Shown: in pieces, positions 1 through 5,956 of the stretch
How the letters are laid out: each line of letters starts with the position of its first letter
How positions within the stretch are numbered: the stretch's first letter is position 1
Assembly: GCA_947456005.1 (NCBI GenBank)
Contig: CANGRP010000128.1
Span: 1-7,691, forward strand
DNA from: Caulobacteraceae bacterium
GTDB lineage: Bacteria > Pseudomonadota > Alphaproteobacteria > Caulobacterales > Caulobacteraceae
Direction of reading: 5' to 3'
Length of the DNA stretch: 7,691 nt
Program-made: the position numbers and the translations under genes
The notes under the pieces: model-generated
Databases searched by the model: none
The model's input: the letters and a program-made list of their open reading frames with translations, nothing else
Told to the model about the DNA's origin: nothing

Positions 1-121
1 ACACCAACACCAGCTGTCGCCGGCCCGTCGCGGCGTTCTCGCTGCACCCCGTCAGGCTGACCGCCGCCAAGCCCGCCAGAAGACCGCGTCGGGACAGCCG
101 CGCATCACAGAAGCCGCACAT
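1..121 (-). CDS. N-terminus of a Tat-type lipoprotein, probable M48-family metallopeptidase (partial)
   Basis: Seen: reading leftward from an ATG at 121-119, an open frame runs 40 codons to the window edge. The peptide begins MCGFCDARLSRRGLLAG, a twin-arginine motif (R11-R12) followed by a short hydrophobic stretch (about residues 13-24) and a lipobox LTGC with the lipidated cysteine at 26. After the cysteine it continues SENAATGRRQLVLV. Known of the family: an N-P/A-x-T-G-R-x-Q-L motif just after a lipobox is common at the start of alphaproteobacterial M48 (Ste24/HtpX-like) periplasmic metallopeptidases, whose zinc motif HExxH would lie outside this window. Inference: a lipid-anchored periplasmic protease exported by the Tat or Sec route. 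The two cysteines at residues 2 and 5, ahead of the signal, are unusual. No strong ribosome-binding site precedes the ATG, so the start is chosen from the position of the signal sequence. The lipoprotein call is firm; the peptidase family rests on a short motif. Confidence 0.7.
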   Translation of the reverse strand, partial: MCGFCDARLSRRGLLAGLAAVSLTGCSENAATGRRQLVLV

Positions 122-417
122 CGGCCGGCCGCAAAGGATGAACTTCGACGGGTCCGCATGCGCGCCAGATCGCCGATGCGCTGAGGTTTTCGGCGTTCTT
201 CATGTCCGCCCAAAAGCTTTCAAAGCGATAGACCGCTCCGCGTGTGGAAGGTGACAGGTTCGGTATTGTCAGGCAAATGGCAGGATGTCTCCAGGGGGTG
301 CGGCCACCCGTCGGGCCGGTGGCAAAGATTTGGCGCCCGGTCATTGGCCGGCCGGGTTCTTGCACCTGAAGCTCTTTCGTCAATGTTCGCACCCCTATCG
401 AAGCGCTGAAGGTCGCG
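122..417. other. Gene-poor stretch upstream of the lipoprotein gene
   Basis: About 296 bases in which I can support no gene. Open frames on the minus strand cover it, but their peptides (rich in Arg, Ser and Pro, no recognisable motif) look like chance frames. GC content and third-position bias appear lower than in the flanking genes, which fits non-coding or decayed DNA. The promoter of the minus-strand lipoprotein gene should lie just right of 121, but no clear -35/-10 pair was identified. Confidence 0.5.
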
Positions 418-654
418 TTGAACTTTGAGAAGGCGCCAGAGCACTTCCGCCACGATGCTGAGCTATGCATGGGCTTGTCTCCGGCCTTGGAGCCGCAGAT
501 TGCGCAGGCGGCGAAGCGGCTTGTGGCCGAGACCCTGAATTTCTTGCGCGAACGACTGAGCGGCGAGGCCTTCGCGAACGACGACATCAGAGCTGCATTA
601 CTGGATGGTACGCTGGAAGCCTACGTCTCCTCGCCCCATCCTGCCGCGCCCTAG
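418..654 (+). CDS. Small unrecognised protein (TTG start, 78 aa)
   Basis: I do not recognise this protein. Seen: a 78-residue frame with a TTG start at 418, preceded by GAAGG five bases upstream, ending with TAG at 652-654. The sequence looks like a soluble helical protein. The region around residues 22-50 (LSPALEPQIAQAAKRLVAET and on) is a plausible amphipathic helix, followed by a segment rich in acidic residues. The frame stays open upstream to a stop at 367-369, but that part has no ATG or GTG, so the gene could also be the 3' remnant of a longer broken one. Its composition is more protein-like than the competing minus-strand frames over the same bases. Third-position GC is high but lower than in the transporters downstream. 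No neighbour suggests a role. It may be a real small gene, a fragment, or chance. Confidence 0.35.
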   Translation: MNFEKAPEHFRHDAELCMGLSPALEPQIAQAAKRLVAETLNFLRERLSGEAFANDDIRAALLDGTLEAYVSSPHPAAP

Positions 655-825
655 CGCACACACACCCGCGAACCTGGGCCAGATTCAGCCTTCCACCCTT
701 CTCGGAACTTCGGCAGGTCCGCTTGCGGGCGCTCATCTGGCGGCAGCTGTCAGGCTCTACCCGCCGGAGGGCGCCGCTGCAGCCGCACTCTCCCGAGAAC
801 AGCCGGGGCCAGATCGCCCGACTTG

Positions 826-957
826 ATCATCCGGCCGATGTCGCGGCCGCCGACCGCTTCAGACGTGCAGGTCACCCCGGCGCCGACCAGGAACATCAGC
901 CCGGAGAAGATCGCGAAGTCCGCCTTGGGTTGGAAGCGCAGGCACATCCGGCTGACA
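826..957 (-). pseudogene. Decayed fragment of a GPH-type MFS transporter gene
   Basis: Seen: minus-strand translation contains FAIFSGLMFLVGAGVT and CTSEAV, matching two separated parts of the intact MFS protein encoded at 2671-4092 (FPIFSVLMFMVGA, residues 321-333, and VGAGVTNTPEAI, residues 395-406). At DNA level, 880-957 matches 3095-3172 with about 11 mismatches in 78 bases, and 864-888 matches 2887-2911 with two mismatches. The two blocks join at GGCGCCGACC (879-888), which occurs twice in the intact gene (2902-2911 and 3094-3103). The intervening 192 bases (64 codons) are missing here. Weaker similarity continues left to about 826 with a further small gap. No start, no other MFS segment and no intact reading frame are present, so this is a remnant of a duplicated or related transporter gene. 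The mismatch level means it diverged some time ago or came from a paralogue. Confidence 0.75.
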
Positions 958-976
958 GCACTACATGATCTGCTAA

Positions 977-1021
977 AGCCTGTCCCCTTCTGACGGAACG
1001 TCTGAAAGGGAAAAACAGGCT
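977..1021. repeat. Long imperfect inverted repeat (hairpin), left part of an intergenic element
   Basis: Outer arms AGCCTGT (977-983) and ACAGGCT (1015-1021) are exact reverse complements. Inside them CCCTTC (984 onward) faces GAAAGGG, and a central GACG-GAA-CGTC stem-loop lies at 992-1002. The whole 45 bases can fold into one interrupted hairpin. It could act as a terminator on the plus strand, but no T-run follows. Its position next to a second palindrome makes a repeat element more likely. Confidence 0.6.
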
Positions 1022-1035
1022 CTAATTCCAATATG

Positions 1036-1089
1036 TTAGAACATGTTTCGTTCCGATATTCGGTTCCCACTCATCGGAACATGATCTAA
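1036..1089. repeat. 54-base palindromic intergenic element before the DASS gene
   Basis: Outer arms TTAGAACATG (1036-1045) and CATGATCTAA (1080-1089) match as an inverted repeat at 9 of 10 positions. Inner arms GTTCCGAT (1050-1057) and ATCGGAAC (1073-1080) match perfectly around a 15-base centre. The left arm carries a four- to five-base insertion. From memory, this layout (CATGATC ... CGGAA ... GGTTCCCACT ... CGGAA ... CATG) resembles a dispersed intergenic palindrome common in alphaproteobacterial genomes. Its right end lies 27 bases before the DASS start codon, so it may sit in or near that promoter or leader. Confidence 0.65.
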
Positions 1090-1116
1090 GCCTAGAGGGG
1101 CAGATTGGGGGGGATC

Positions 1117-2607
1117 ATGTCCAAGACGTCCGCCAGCGAGATTCATCCAGACGGCGGGCCGGGCGAGGCCGGGGGGCTGGGCGCGTCGGGGCGCAGGCTG
1201 GGGCTCGTGCTGGGCCCGGCGATTTCGGTCGGACTTCAGGTGATGGGCGCGCCGGAAGGCCTGTCTGTCCATGCCTGGTGGGTTGTCTCGATCATGGCCC
1301 TGATGCTGGTCTGGTGGGTGACCGAGGCGGTCCCGATCGCCGCCACGGCCCTGATCCCTCTCATCGCCCTGCCGCTGACCGGCGCAACGAACGCAGCCGA
1401 AGCCGCTAAGCCCTATGCCGACCCGGTGCTCTACCTGTTCATCGGGGGCTTTATGCTGGCGGCCGCCATCGAGCGCTGGGGCTTGCACGCCAGGATCGCC
1501 CTGACGGTGGCCGGCGCCGTGGGCGCCCGTCCCGTGGCCCTGGTCGGGGGCTTCATCCTGGCTGCGGGGTTGCTGTCCCTATGGATTTCCAACACGGCCA
1601 CGGCCCTGATGCTGACGCCCATCGCCGTCGCCGTCGCCGGCGCCATGGCTGAAAACGGCCACCGGGATCCCCGCCTGGGCGCTGCGCTTGTGCTGGGTGT
1701 CGCCTATGCGGCGTCCATCGGCGGCATGGGCACGCCCGTGGGGTCTCCGACGAACGTGATCGCCATGGCGTTCCTGAATGAGCGCGGGGTGGATCTCTCC
1801 TTCGTCCAGTGGATGATGCTCGGCGTTCCGGTGGTGGCGATCCTGCTTCCCGTCCTGTGGTTCATTGTCAGCCGGGGCCTTGTGGCCGCGACCCCTGATG
1901 ATGTGGCCCGGGGGCGTGGCGTGCTACGGCGCGCCCGCGAAGCCCTCGGTCCGGCCAGTCCCGCGGAACGGCGGGTTCTGGTGGTCTTCGTGGTCGTCGC
2001 CTGCGCCTGGATATTGCGCGAGCTTGTGCTGGTGAAGATTCCCGGCCTGGAACGGCTGAGCGATATGGGGATCGCCATCGCCGGCGCGCTTGCTCTCTTC
2101 CTCCTGCCTTCCGGTGATCCCAAACGACCCCGACTGCTGGACTGGTCCAGCGCCGAGCGCATTCCCTGGGGCATCGTCATCCTGTTCGGCGGCGGGCTGT
2201 CGATTGCAGCCGCCATGGACAGCACCGGCCTGTCCGAGTGGCTGGGCCTGGCGATGCAGGGCCTGCAGGGCTATGAGCCCCTGATCATCCTGGTCGTGCT
2301 GCTGCTGATCACCCTGATCGCGACAGAAATGATGTCGAACGTGGCGACCCTGACGGCCATGCTGCCCATTGTCGCAGCCCTGGCCGTCGCACTGGGGATC
2401 AATCCGCTGCTGCTGGTCTTCCCCGTGACCCTCACGGCCAGTCTGGGCTTCATGCTGCCGATCGCCACGGCTCCCAACGCTATCGCCTTCGCCACAGGCC
2501 TGCCGTCGCTTCGAACCATGTTGTGGAGAGGGTTCTTCCTCAATGCGGCGGGCATAGCGGCGATCATGGCGGTGAACGCCGTGCTGGCGGAAACGATCCT
2601 GGGTTGA
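1117..2607 (+). CDS. DASS/SLC13-family anion:Na+ symporter
   Basis: A 496-residue inner-membrane transporter of the divalent anion:sodium symporter family, which typically imports C4-dicarboxylates, citrate or sulfate with sodium ions. Seen: about 11 or more hydrophobic segments after a 25-residue polar N-terminus. The two family repeats each carry the helix-break motif, SNT at 158-160 (ISNTATALMLTP) and SNV at 407-409 (MSNVATLTAMLP). Each is followed by a second substrate/sodium motif: GTPVGSPTN at 205-213, and SLGFMLPIATAPNAIAFA at about 442-459, close to the family signature. SNV in the second repeat also occurs in eukaryotic SLC13 carboxylate transporters, so it is not a defect. Length is normal. 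An in-frame TTG at 1105 would add four residues; the ATG at 1117, preceded by a G-rich Shine-Dalgarno-like run, is preferred. The gene is convergent with the MFS gene and follows a palindromic element. Substrate cannot be assigned from sequence alone; carboxylate is more likely than sulfate. Confidence 0.92.
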   Translation: MSKTSASEIHPDGGPGEAGGLGASGRRLGLVLGPAISVGLQVMGAPEGLSVHAWWVVSIMALMLVWWVTEAVPIAATALIPLIALPLTGATNAAEAAKPYADPVLYLFIGGFMLAAAIERWGLHARIALTVAGAVGARPVALVGGFILAAGLLSLWISNTATALMLTPIAVAVAGAMAENGHRDPRLGAALVLGVAYAASIGGMGTPVGSPTNVIAMAFLNERGVDLSFVQWMMLGVPVVAILLPVLWFIVSRGLVAATPDDVARGRGVLRRAREALGPASPAERRVLVVFVVVACAWILRELVLVKIPGLERLSDMGIAIAGALALFLLPSGDPKRPRLLDWSSAERIPWGIVILFGGGLSIAAAMDSTGLSEWLGLAMQGLQGYEPLIILVVLLLITLIATEMMSNVATLTAMLPIVAALAVALGINPLLLVFPVTLTASLGFMLPIATAPNAIAFATGLPSLRTMLWRGFFLNAAGIAAIMAVNAVLAETILG

Positions 2608-2616
2608 TCCGGGCCC

Positions 2617-2663
2617 GGAGAGGGCGTCCGCGCCTCGGTTCCGACGTGGGCGTCACCCTCTCC
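2617..2663. terminator. Possible bidirectional terminator hairpin between convergent transporter genes
   Basis: GGAGAGGG (2617-2624) and CCCTCTCC (2656-2663) are exact reverse complements around a 31-base loop, placed between the stop codons of the DASS gene (2607) and the MFS gene (2671). The position suits termination from both sides. There is no T-run and the loop is long, so an intrinsic terminator is not assured. The right arm lies in a repeated CCCTCT tract. Confidence 0.4.
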
Positions 2664-2670
2664 CTCTCCC

Positions 2671-4092
2671 TCACCCCCGCCCCTTCGGGCCGAGGTCAAC
2701 GCCGGTGAGAGCTTCGGCCGCGGCGCCGGGGTCGGTTTCACTGACATCGAGAAGGTCGAGCTTGTGGCGGATCTCGGCGTGGCGCTCTGCGGTCAGCTTG
2801 TAGCCGAGGAAGCAGGCGCCCGCGGCCATCACAAAGATGATCGGGCCGACAATGTAGGCCAGCTCCAGGCCGCGGATCGCCTCAGGCGTGTTGGTCACCC
2901 CGGCGCCGACCCGATATCCTACCAGGGCCAGAACGTTGAAAGTGAGGAAGATCGCACCAGCTGTGGCCAGTTTCGACGTGGCGGTCAGGCCGGCGTAGAT
3001 CAGGCCCATCCATTCCCGGCCGCTGTCGAGCCGGAGTTCGTCGGCGATATCGGCCGCAATGGCCCGCATCATGACCGTGAAGCCCGCCGCCATGGCGCCG
3101 ACCATGAACATCAGCACGGAGAAGATCGGGAAGTCCCCCTTGGGCAGGAAGGGCAGACACATCAGGCCGACGGAATAGACGGTGGTCGTCACCAGGAAGG
3201 CGATGTGCTTGCTGATCTTGTTCGCAAGCCAGGCGGCGAAGGGCGCGCCGGCGAACCCGGCCAGGACATAGATCAGCAGCAGCAGGTTGGCGGCCGCAGT
3301 GTCGAACCCCCGGCTGTCCTTGAAGTAGAACAGGTAGAGCGCGGCCATCCAGCCCGGCCCGAGGGTGACCATGAGGTCAGCGGCCAGCAGCCGGATCACG
3401 TTCCCCCGGGTGAGCAGCTGGGCGTAATCCTTGAGCGTGAACTGGGCGGGCCGATCCTGGGCGATCCGTTCCTGCGAGGTGAAGACCACGAGCATGCAGG
3501 TGACCGCCGTACTGGCGATGATGAACCAGATCATGGCCTGGACGCCCTGAGCGTCCGTAAAGCCCTGCTGGCTCATGATGATGGGGATCAGCAGCACGGC
3601 CATGGCGCCGATGACCCCCAGACCCGTAATGGCCCCGAAAATCCGGGAGCGCTCCGTATAGGTGGGAGCGAGCCGTCCAGCCCAGGCGAGGTGCGAGAGC
3701 AGGACGCCGGAGTAGCCGAGGTACATGACCAGCAGCCAGAAGCCCAGGTAGAGGGGTCCATCCCCGGAGCCGGTCATCAGCAGCATGTAGAAGCCCAGCA
3801 TCAGCACCGGAGCGCCGAGCGCCATCCAGACCCGGTAGCGACCGAACCGGGTCTTGGTCCGGTCCATCGCAAGGCCCATGGCGGTGTCGATCGGAATGTC
3901 GATGAACCTGACCAGCGCGAACACCGTGCCGACGAGGGCCAGCGACAGGCCGAGTTCAGCTGCGAAATACTGCGGCAGGTGGACGTTGGCGGCGACGCCG
4001 AGCGCCCCGATGGGGACGGCCGCGCTGGCGAAGACCAGGGCTCTTGGCAAGGAGATCTGACCGCCCGAAGGGCCGGACTGGGATTGCGACAC
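2671..4092 (-). CDS. GPH-type MFS sugar/cation symporter
   Basis: A 473-residue inner-membrane secondary transporter of the glycoside-pentoside-hexuronide:cation symporter group of the major facilitator superfamily (MelB relatives). Seen: about 12 hydrophobic segments. The loop after the second helix has the family signature D65-x3-D69-x3-G73-x3-D77-R-T-x-T-R-F-G-R-Y-R87. The second half has AIAADIADELRLDSGREWMG (about 344-363), the matching conserved loop with acidic residues. A long cytoplasmic tail (about 434-473) is charged. Start choice: a GTG at 4092, preceded ten bases upstream by AGGAG, gives a normal polar N-terminus. An upstream in-frame start at 4176 would add 28 Arg-rich residues and is less likely. 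The gene is divergent from the GST-like gene and convergent with the DASS gene. A broken relative lies at 826-957. Family members move melibiose, xylosides, glucuronides or, in some proteobacteria, other small molecules; the substrate here is unknown. Confidence 0.9.
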   Translation of the reverse strand: MSQSQSGPSGGQISLPRALVFASAAVPIGALGVAANVHLPQYFAAELGLSLALVGTVFALVRFIDIPIDTAMGLAMDRTKTRFGRYRVWMALGAPVLMLGFYMLLMTGSGDGPLYLGFWLLVMYLGYSGVLLSHLAWAGRLAPTYTERSRIFGAITGLGVIGAMAVLLIPIIMSQQGFTDAQGVQAMIWFIIASTAVTCMLVVFTSQERIAQDRPAQFTLKDYAQLLTRGNVIRLLAADLMVTLGPGWMAALYLFYFKDSRGFDTAAANLLLLIYVLAGFAGAPFAAWLANKISKHIAFLVTTTVYSVGLMCLPFLPKGDFPIFSVLMFMVGAMAAGFTVMMRAIAADIADELRLDSGREWMGLIYAGLTATSKLATAGAIFLTFNVLALVGYRVGAGVTNTPEAIRGLELAYIVGPIIFVMAAGACFLGYKLTAERHAEIRHKLDLLDVSETDPGAAAEALTGVDLGPKGRG

Positions 4093-4387
4093 CGGAACTG
4101 GACTCCTCTCAAGGTCGCGTCTTCTGACCAGACGCTTCACAGCGGGAGTTAGGCGCGAGCCGGGCCGCCGCCGCAAGGGGATTTCGACGGCAAGATTGCG
4201 ATGGTGGATGGCTCAGCCGCCCTGCCTCTTGCCGAAGGGCCGCATCTGAAGACATCCTGCCGCGAGACCGACATCTTCAGCCCGGGGGCATGGTGAGCGT
4301 GCGCAGAGTCAGGACAAGTTCCGCCACTGGCCGCGCGCATGCCTGGCGGCGGCGTCAGGGGTGCGCCTCTGCACTTGGGAGCCCGGC
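4093..4387. other. Divergent intergenic region between MFS and GST-like genes
   Basis: This 295-base spacer must hold the promoters of both flanking genes. Ribosome-binding sites are visible at each end: AGGAG for the MFS gene (minus, 4103-4107) and GGGAG at 4377-4381 for the GST-like gene, six bases before its ATG. I see no convincing -35/-10 pair and no palindromic operator. A 31-codon plus-strand frame from the ATG at 4201 has no ribosome-binding site and is not called. Confidence 0.5.
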
Positions 4388-5482
4388 ATGACCGACCTTG
4401 CGATGGGCCGCTACCGTATCCTGGGCGGCCCCGGCTCGCCCTATTCGCTGAAGCTGCGCGCTGCGCTTCGCTGCCGTCGCCTCCCGCACGATTGGATCGT
4501 GCCGCCCGGTTATCTTGGAGAGGGCGGAGAACTGAAGGCTGCCGGCAAGGGCATGATCCCGGTGATGCAACTGCCCGACGGGCGATACTGGGCCGACTCC
4601 ACGCCGATGATCCTCGCCCTGGAAGACATGCATCCGGCAGAGCGCAGCCTGTTGCCCGACGATCCCGGTGATCGGTTTCTGGCCCTGCTGGTCGAGGACT
4701 TCGCGGACGAGTGGCTGGTGCAGCCTTTGTTCGACTTCCGCTGGGACGCGGAAGCGGACCAGGACTTCTGCGCCCGCCGCCAGATGGCCGGGTGGCTGGG
4801 GGCGATGCCCAAGGCGCGGTTCGATGAGATCGTTGAGCGCTTCAGGGGGCGCCAGACCGGGGTGCTTGCCCGGCTGGGCGATCGTGAGGTGAACCGGCCC
4901 CTGCTGCGGTCGACCTATGGCGAGGTCCTGGCCGCGATCGAGGCGCAACTGGAGGTCAGCCGGTTCCTGTTTGGCGGACGCCCCTCCATTGGCGACATTG
5001 GCCTGTTCGGCCAGTTGTCCCAGTGCGCCATTGATCCCAGCGCATCGGCGATCATGAGACGCGACGCCGTACGGACCTTCCAGTGGGTCCAGGATCTGGA
5101 CGACGCCTCCGGGATCGAGGGCGAATGGCGCGATCCCGCCAGCCCCATAGGCCCAGGTCTGGAGGGCTTGCTGGTTCTCATCGGCGAGGTGTTCCTGCCC
5201 TACATGGTCGCCAACGCCGTCGCCGTGCGGAGCGGTGCGCCCGAGGTCTCGATCACCCTGCGCGGCAGGCCCTTCGTTGCACGCACGGCCTCCTATCGGT
5301 CGGACTGCCTGGGGTGGCTGAGACTGGCTCTCGCCGACGCCCTTGCGGCGGGGGCGGGAGACCTGGAGTCCACGCTGCGGCGCCATGGATTCTGGGATGC
5401 GCTTCAACTCGAGCCCGGTGAGCGGGAAACGATCCCGCCGTTGTCGCCGGAGTTGGCGGGCCGGCGCTCCGCTCTCTTCTGA
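4388..5482 (+). CDS. Glutathione S-transferase-like protein with a long C-terminal extension
   Basis: A 364-residue cytoplasmic protein. Seen: an N-terminal thioredoxin-like domain (about residues 8-85) with GSPYSLKLRAAL at 15-26 (the usual catalytic Ser/Cys region), GMIPVM at 55-60 with the expected cis-proline P58, and a glutathione-binding D70-S71 in the loop after PDGRYWAD. A helical C-terminal GST domain follows (about 93-215), containing GRPSIGDIGLFG (197-208), which carries the conserved N-capping S200 and D203. Beyond it are about 150 further residues, including a basic/aromatic stretch and a C-terminal LSPELAGRRSALF. Typical GSTs are 200-230 residues, so the extension is notable; some alphaproteobacterial GST-like proteins of 340-370 residues have a similar plan. 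Inferred role: glutathione-dependent conjugation, reduction or binding; no substrate is indicated. Start: the ATG at 4388 with GGGAG six bases upstream is preferred over a GTG at 4361. The gene is divergent from the MFS gene and 132 bases upstream of sugE on the same strand. Confidence 0.85.
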   Translation: MTDLAMGRYRILGGPGSPYSLKLRAALRCRRLPHDWIVPPGYLGEGGELKAAGKGMIPVMQLPDGRYWADSTPMILALEDMHPAERSLLPDDPGDRFLALLVEDFADEWLVQPLFDFRWDAEADQDFCARRQMAGWLGAMPKARFDEIVERFRGRQTGVLARLGDREVNRPLLRSTYGEVLAAIEAQLEVSRFLFGGRPSIGDIGLFGQLSQCAIDPSASAIMRRDAVRTFQWVQDLDDASGIEGEWRDPASPIGPGLEGLLVLIGEVFLPYMVANAVAVRSGAPEVSITLRGRPFVARTASYRSDCLGWLRLALADALAAGAGDLESTLRRHGFWDALQLEPGERETIPPLSPELAGRRSALF

Positions 5483-5577
5483 CCCGAGGCTTCTGGCTGC
5501 CGGCGTCCGGGTCTACACCCCACCCTCCTCCGCCATGCGGTGGCTTCGCGCCGCCGCCCGTTCTATCTCTCCAGATC

Positions 5578-5592
5578 GGCGCCTCCGGCGCC
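5578..5592. promoter_or_regulatory. Short GC hairpin in the sugE leader
   Basis: GGCGCC (5578-5583), TCC loop, GGCGCC (5587-5592) form a tight six-pair stem 11 bases before the sugE ribosome-binding site (TGAGG, 5604-5608). It may end GST-like transcripts or influence sugE translation. No T-run follows. Such GC stems arise easily by chance in DNA of this composition. Confidence 0.35.
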
Positions 5593-5614
5593 CGGGCCTG
5601 CAGTGAGGATGTCG

Positions 5615-5932
5615 ATGAGCTGGTTCTACCTGGTGGTGGCGGGGGTCCTGGAGATTGGCTGGCCGGTCGGGCTGAAGTGGGCGCAGTCGCCCTCGACCCG
5701 CTGGCAGGGGATCGCCGTGGCCGTGCTCTTCATGGCGGCAAGCGGCTTCTTCCTGTGGCTGGCCCAGCGCCAGATCTCCATGGGCACCGCCTATGCGGTC
5801 TGGACCGGCATCGGGGCTTCAGGGACCTTTCTGGTGGGCGTGCTGTTCTTCGGCGACCCTTCCTCGCTGATGCGGTACCTGGGCGTGCTCCTCATCGTCG
5901 CCGGGGTCGTGACCCTGAAACTGGCGCACTGA
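5615..5932 (+). CDS. sugE: Gdx/SugE-type small multidrug resistance (SMR) protein
   Basis: A 105-residue inner-membrane protein of four helices, the standard SMR length. It works as an antiparallel dimer exchanging substrate for protons. Seen: the essential membrane glutamate E13 within AGVLEIGWPVGLKW, W16 next to it as in the SugE/Gdx branch, and MGTAYAVWTGIGASGTFLVG (56-75), the third-helix signature with Y60 and W63. The fourth helix ends VVTLKLAH. Known of the family: the Gdx branch exports guanidinium ion, while SugE overproduction gives tolerance to some quaternary ammonium compounds. Start: of two close ATGs (5609 and 5615), 5615 is chosen because TGAGG lies six bases ahead and the protein then has canonical length and E13 numbering. 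The nearest gene on the right is a convergent TetR only 24 bases away; on the left is the co-oriented GST-like gene. No guanidine riboswitch was recognised in the 132-base leader. Confidence 0.93.
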   Translation: MSWFYLVVAGVLEIGWPVGLKWAQSPSTRWQGIAVAVLFMAASGFFLWLAQRQISMGTAYAVWTGIGASGTFLVGVLFFGDPSSLMRYLGVLLIVAGVVTLKLAH

Positions 5933-5956
5933 AGCCGCCGAGCGGCCGGCTGGGGG

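Noticed and set aside
105..587. 160-codon minus-strand open frame upstream of the lipoprotein gene
   Set aside because: The peptide is rich in Ser, Arg and Pro with no motif, overlaps the lipoprotein start in another frame, and is less protein-like than the opposite-strand frame at 418-654.
750..1070. 106-codon minus-strand open frame as a gene
   Set aside because: Only its middle resembles a protein, and that part is an internally deleted MFS fragment; its apparent start lies inside the palindromic repeat.
2656..2670. CCCTCT tandem tract as a microsatellite or CRISPR-like repeat
   Set aside because: Only about two and a half short units; better explained as one arm of the terminator-like hairpin.
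2764..4152. Very long plus-strand open frame opposite the MFS gene
   Set aside because: It is antisense to a clear 12-helix transporter; the peptide is full of Gly, Asp, His and Gln as expected of a GC-rich shadow frame.
4201..4296. 31-codon plus-strand ORF in the MFS/GST spacer
   Set aside because: No ribosome-binding site, no homology recognised, and the length is easily reached by chance at this GC content.
4355..5407. 350-codon minus-strand open frame opposite the GST-like gene
   Set aside because: The sense strand has all GST motifs; the antisense peptide has none.
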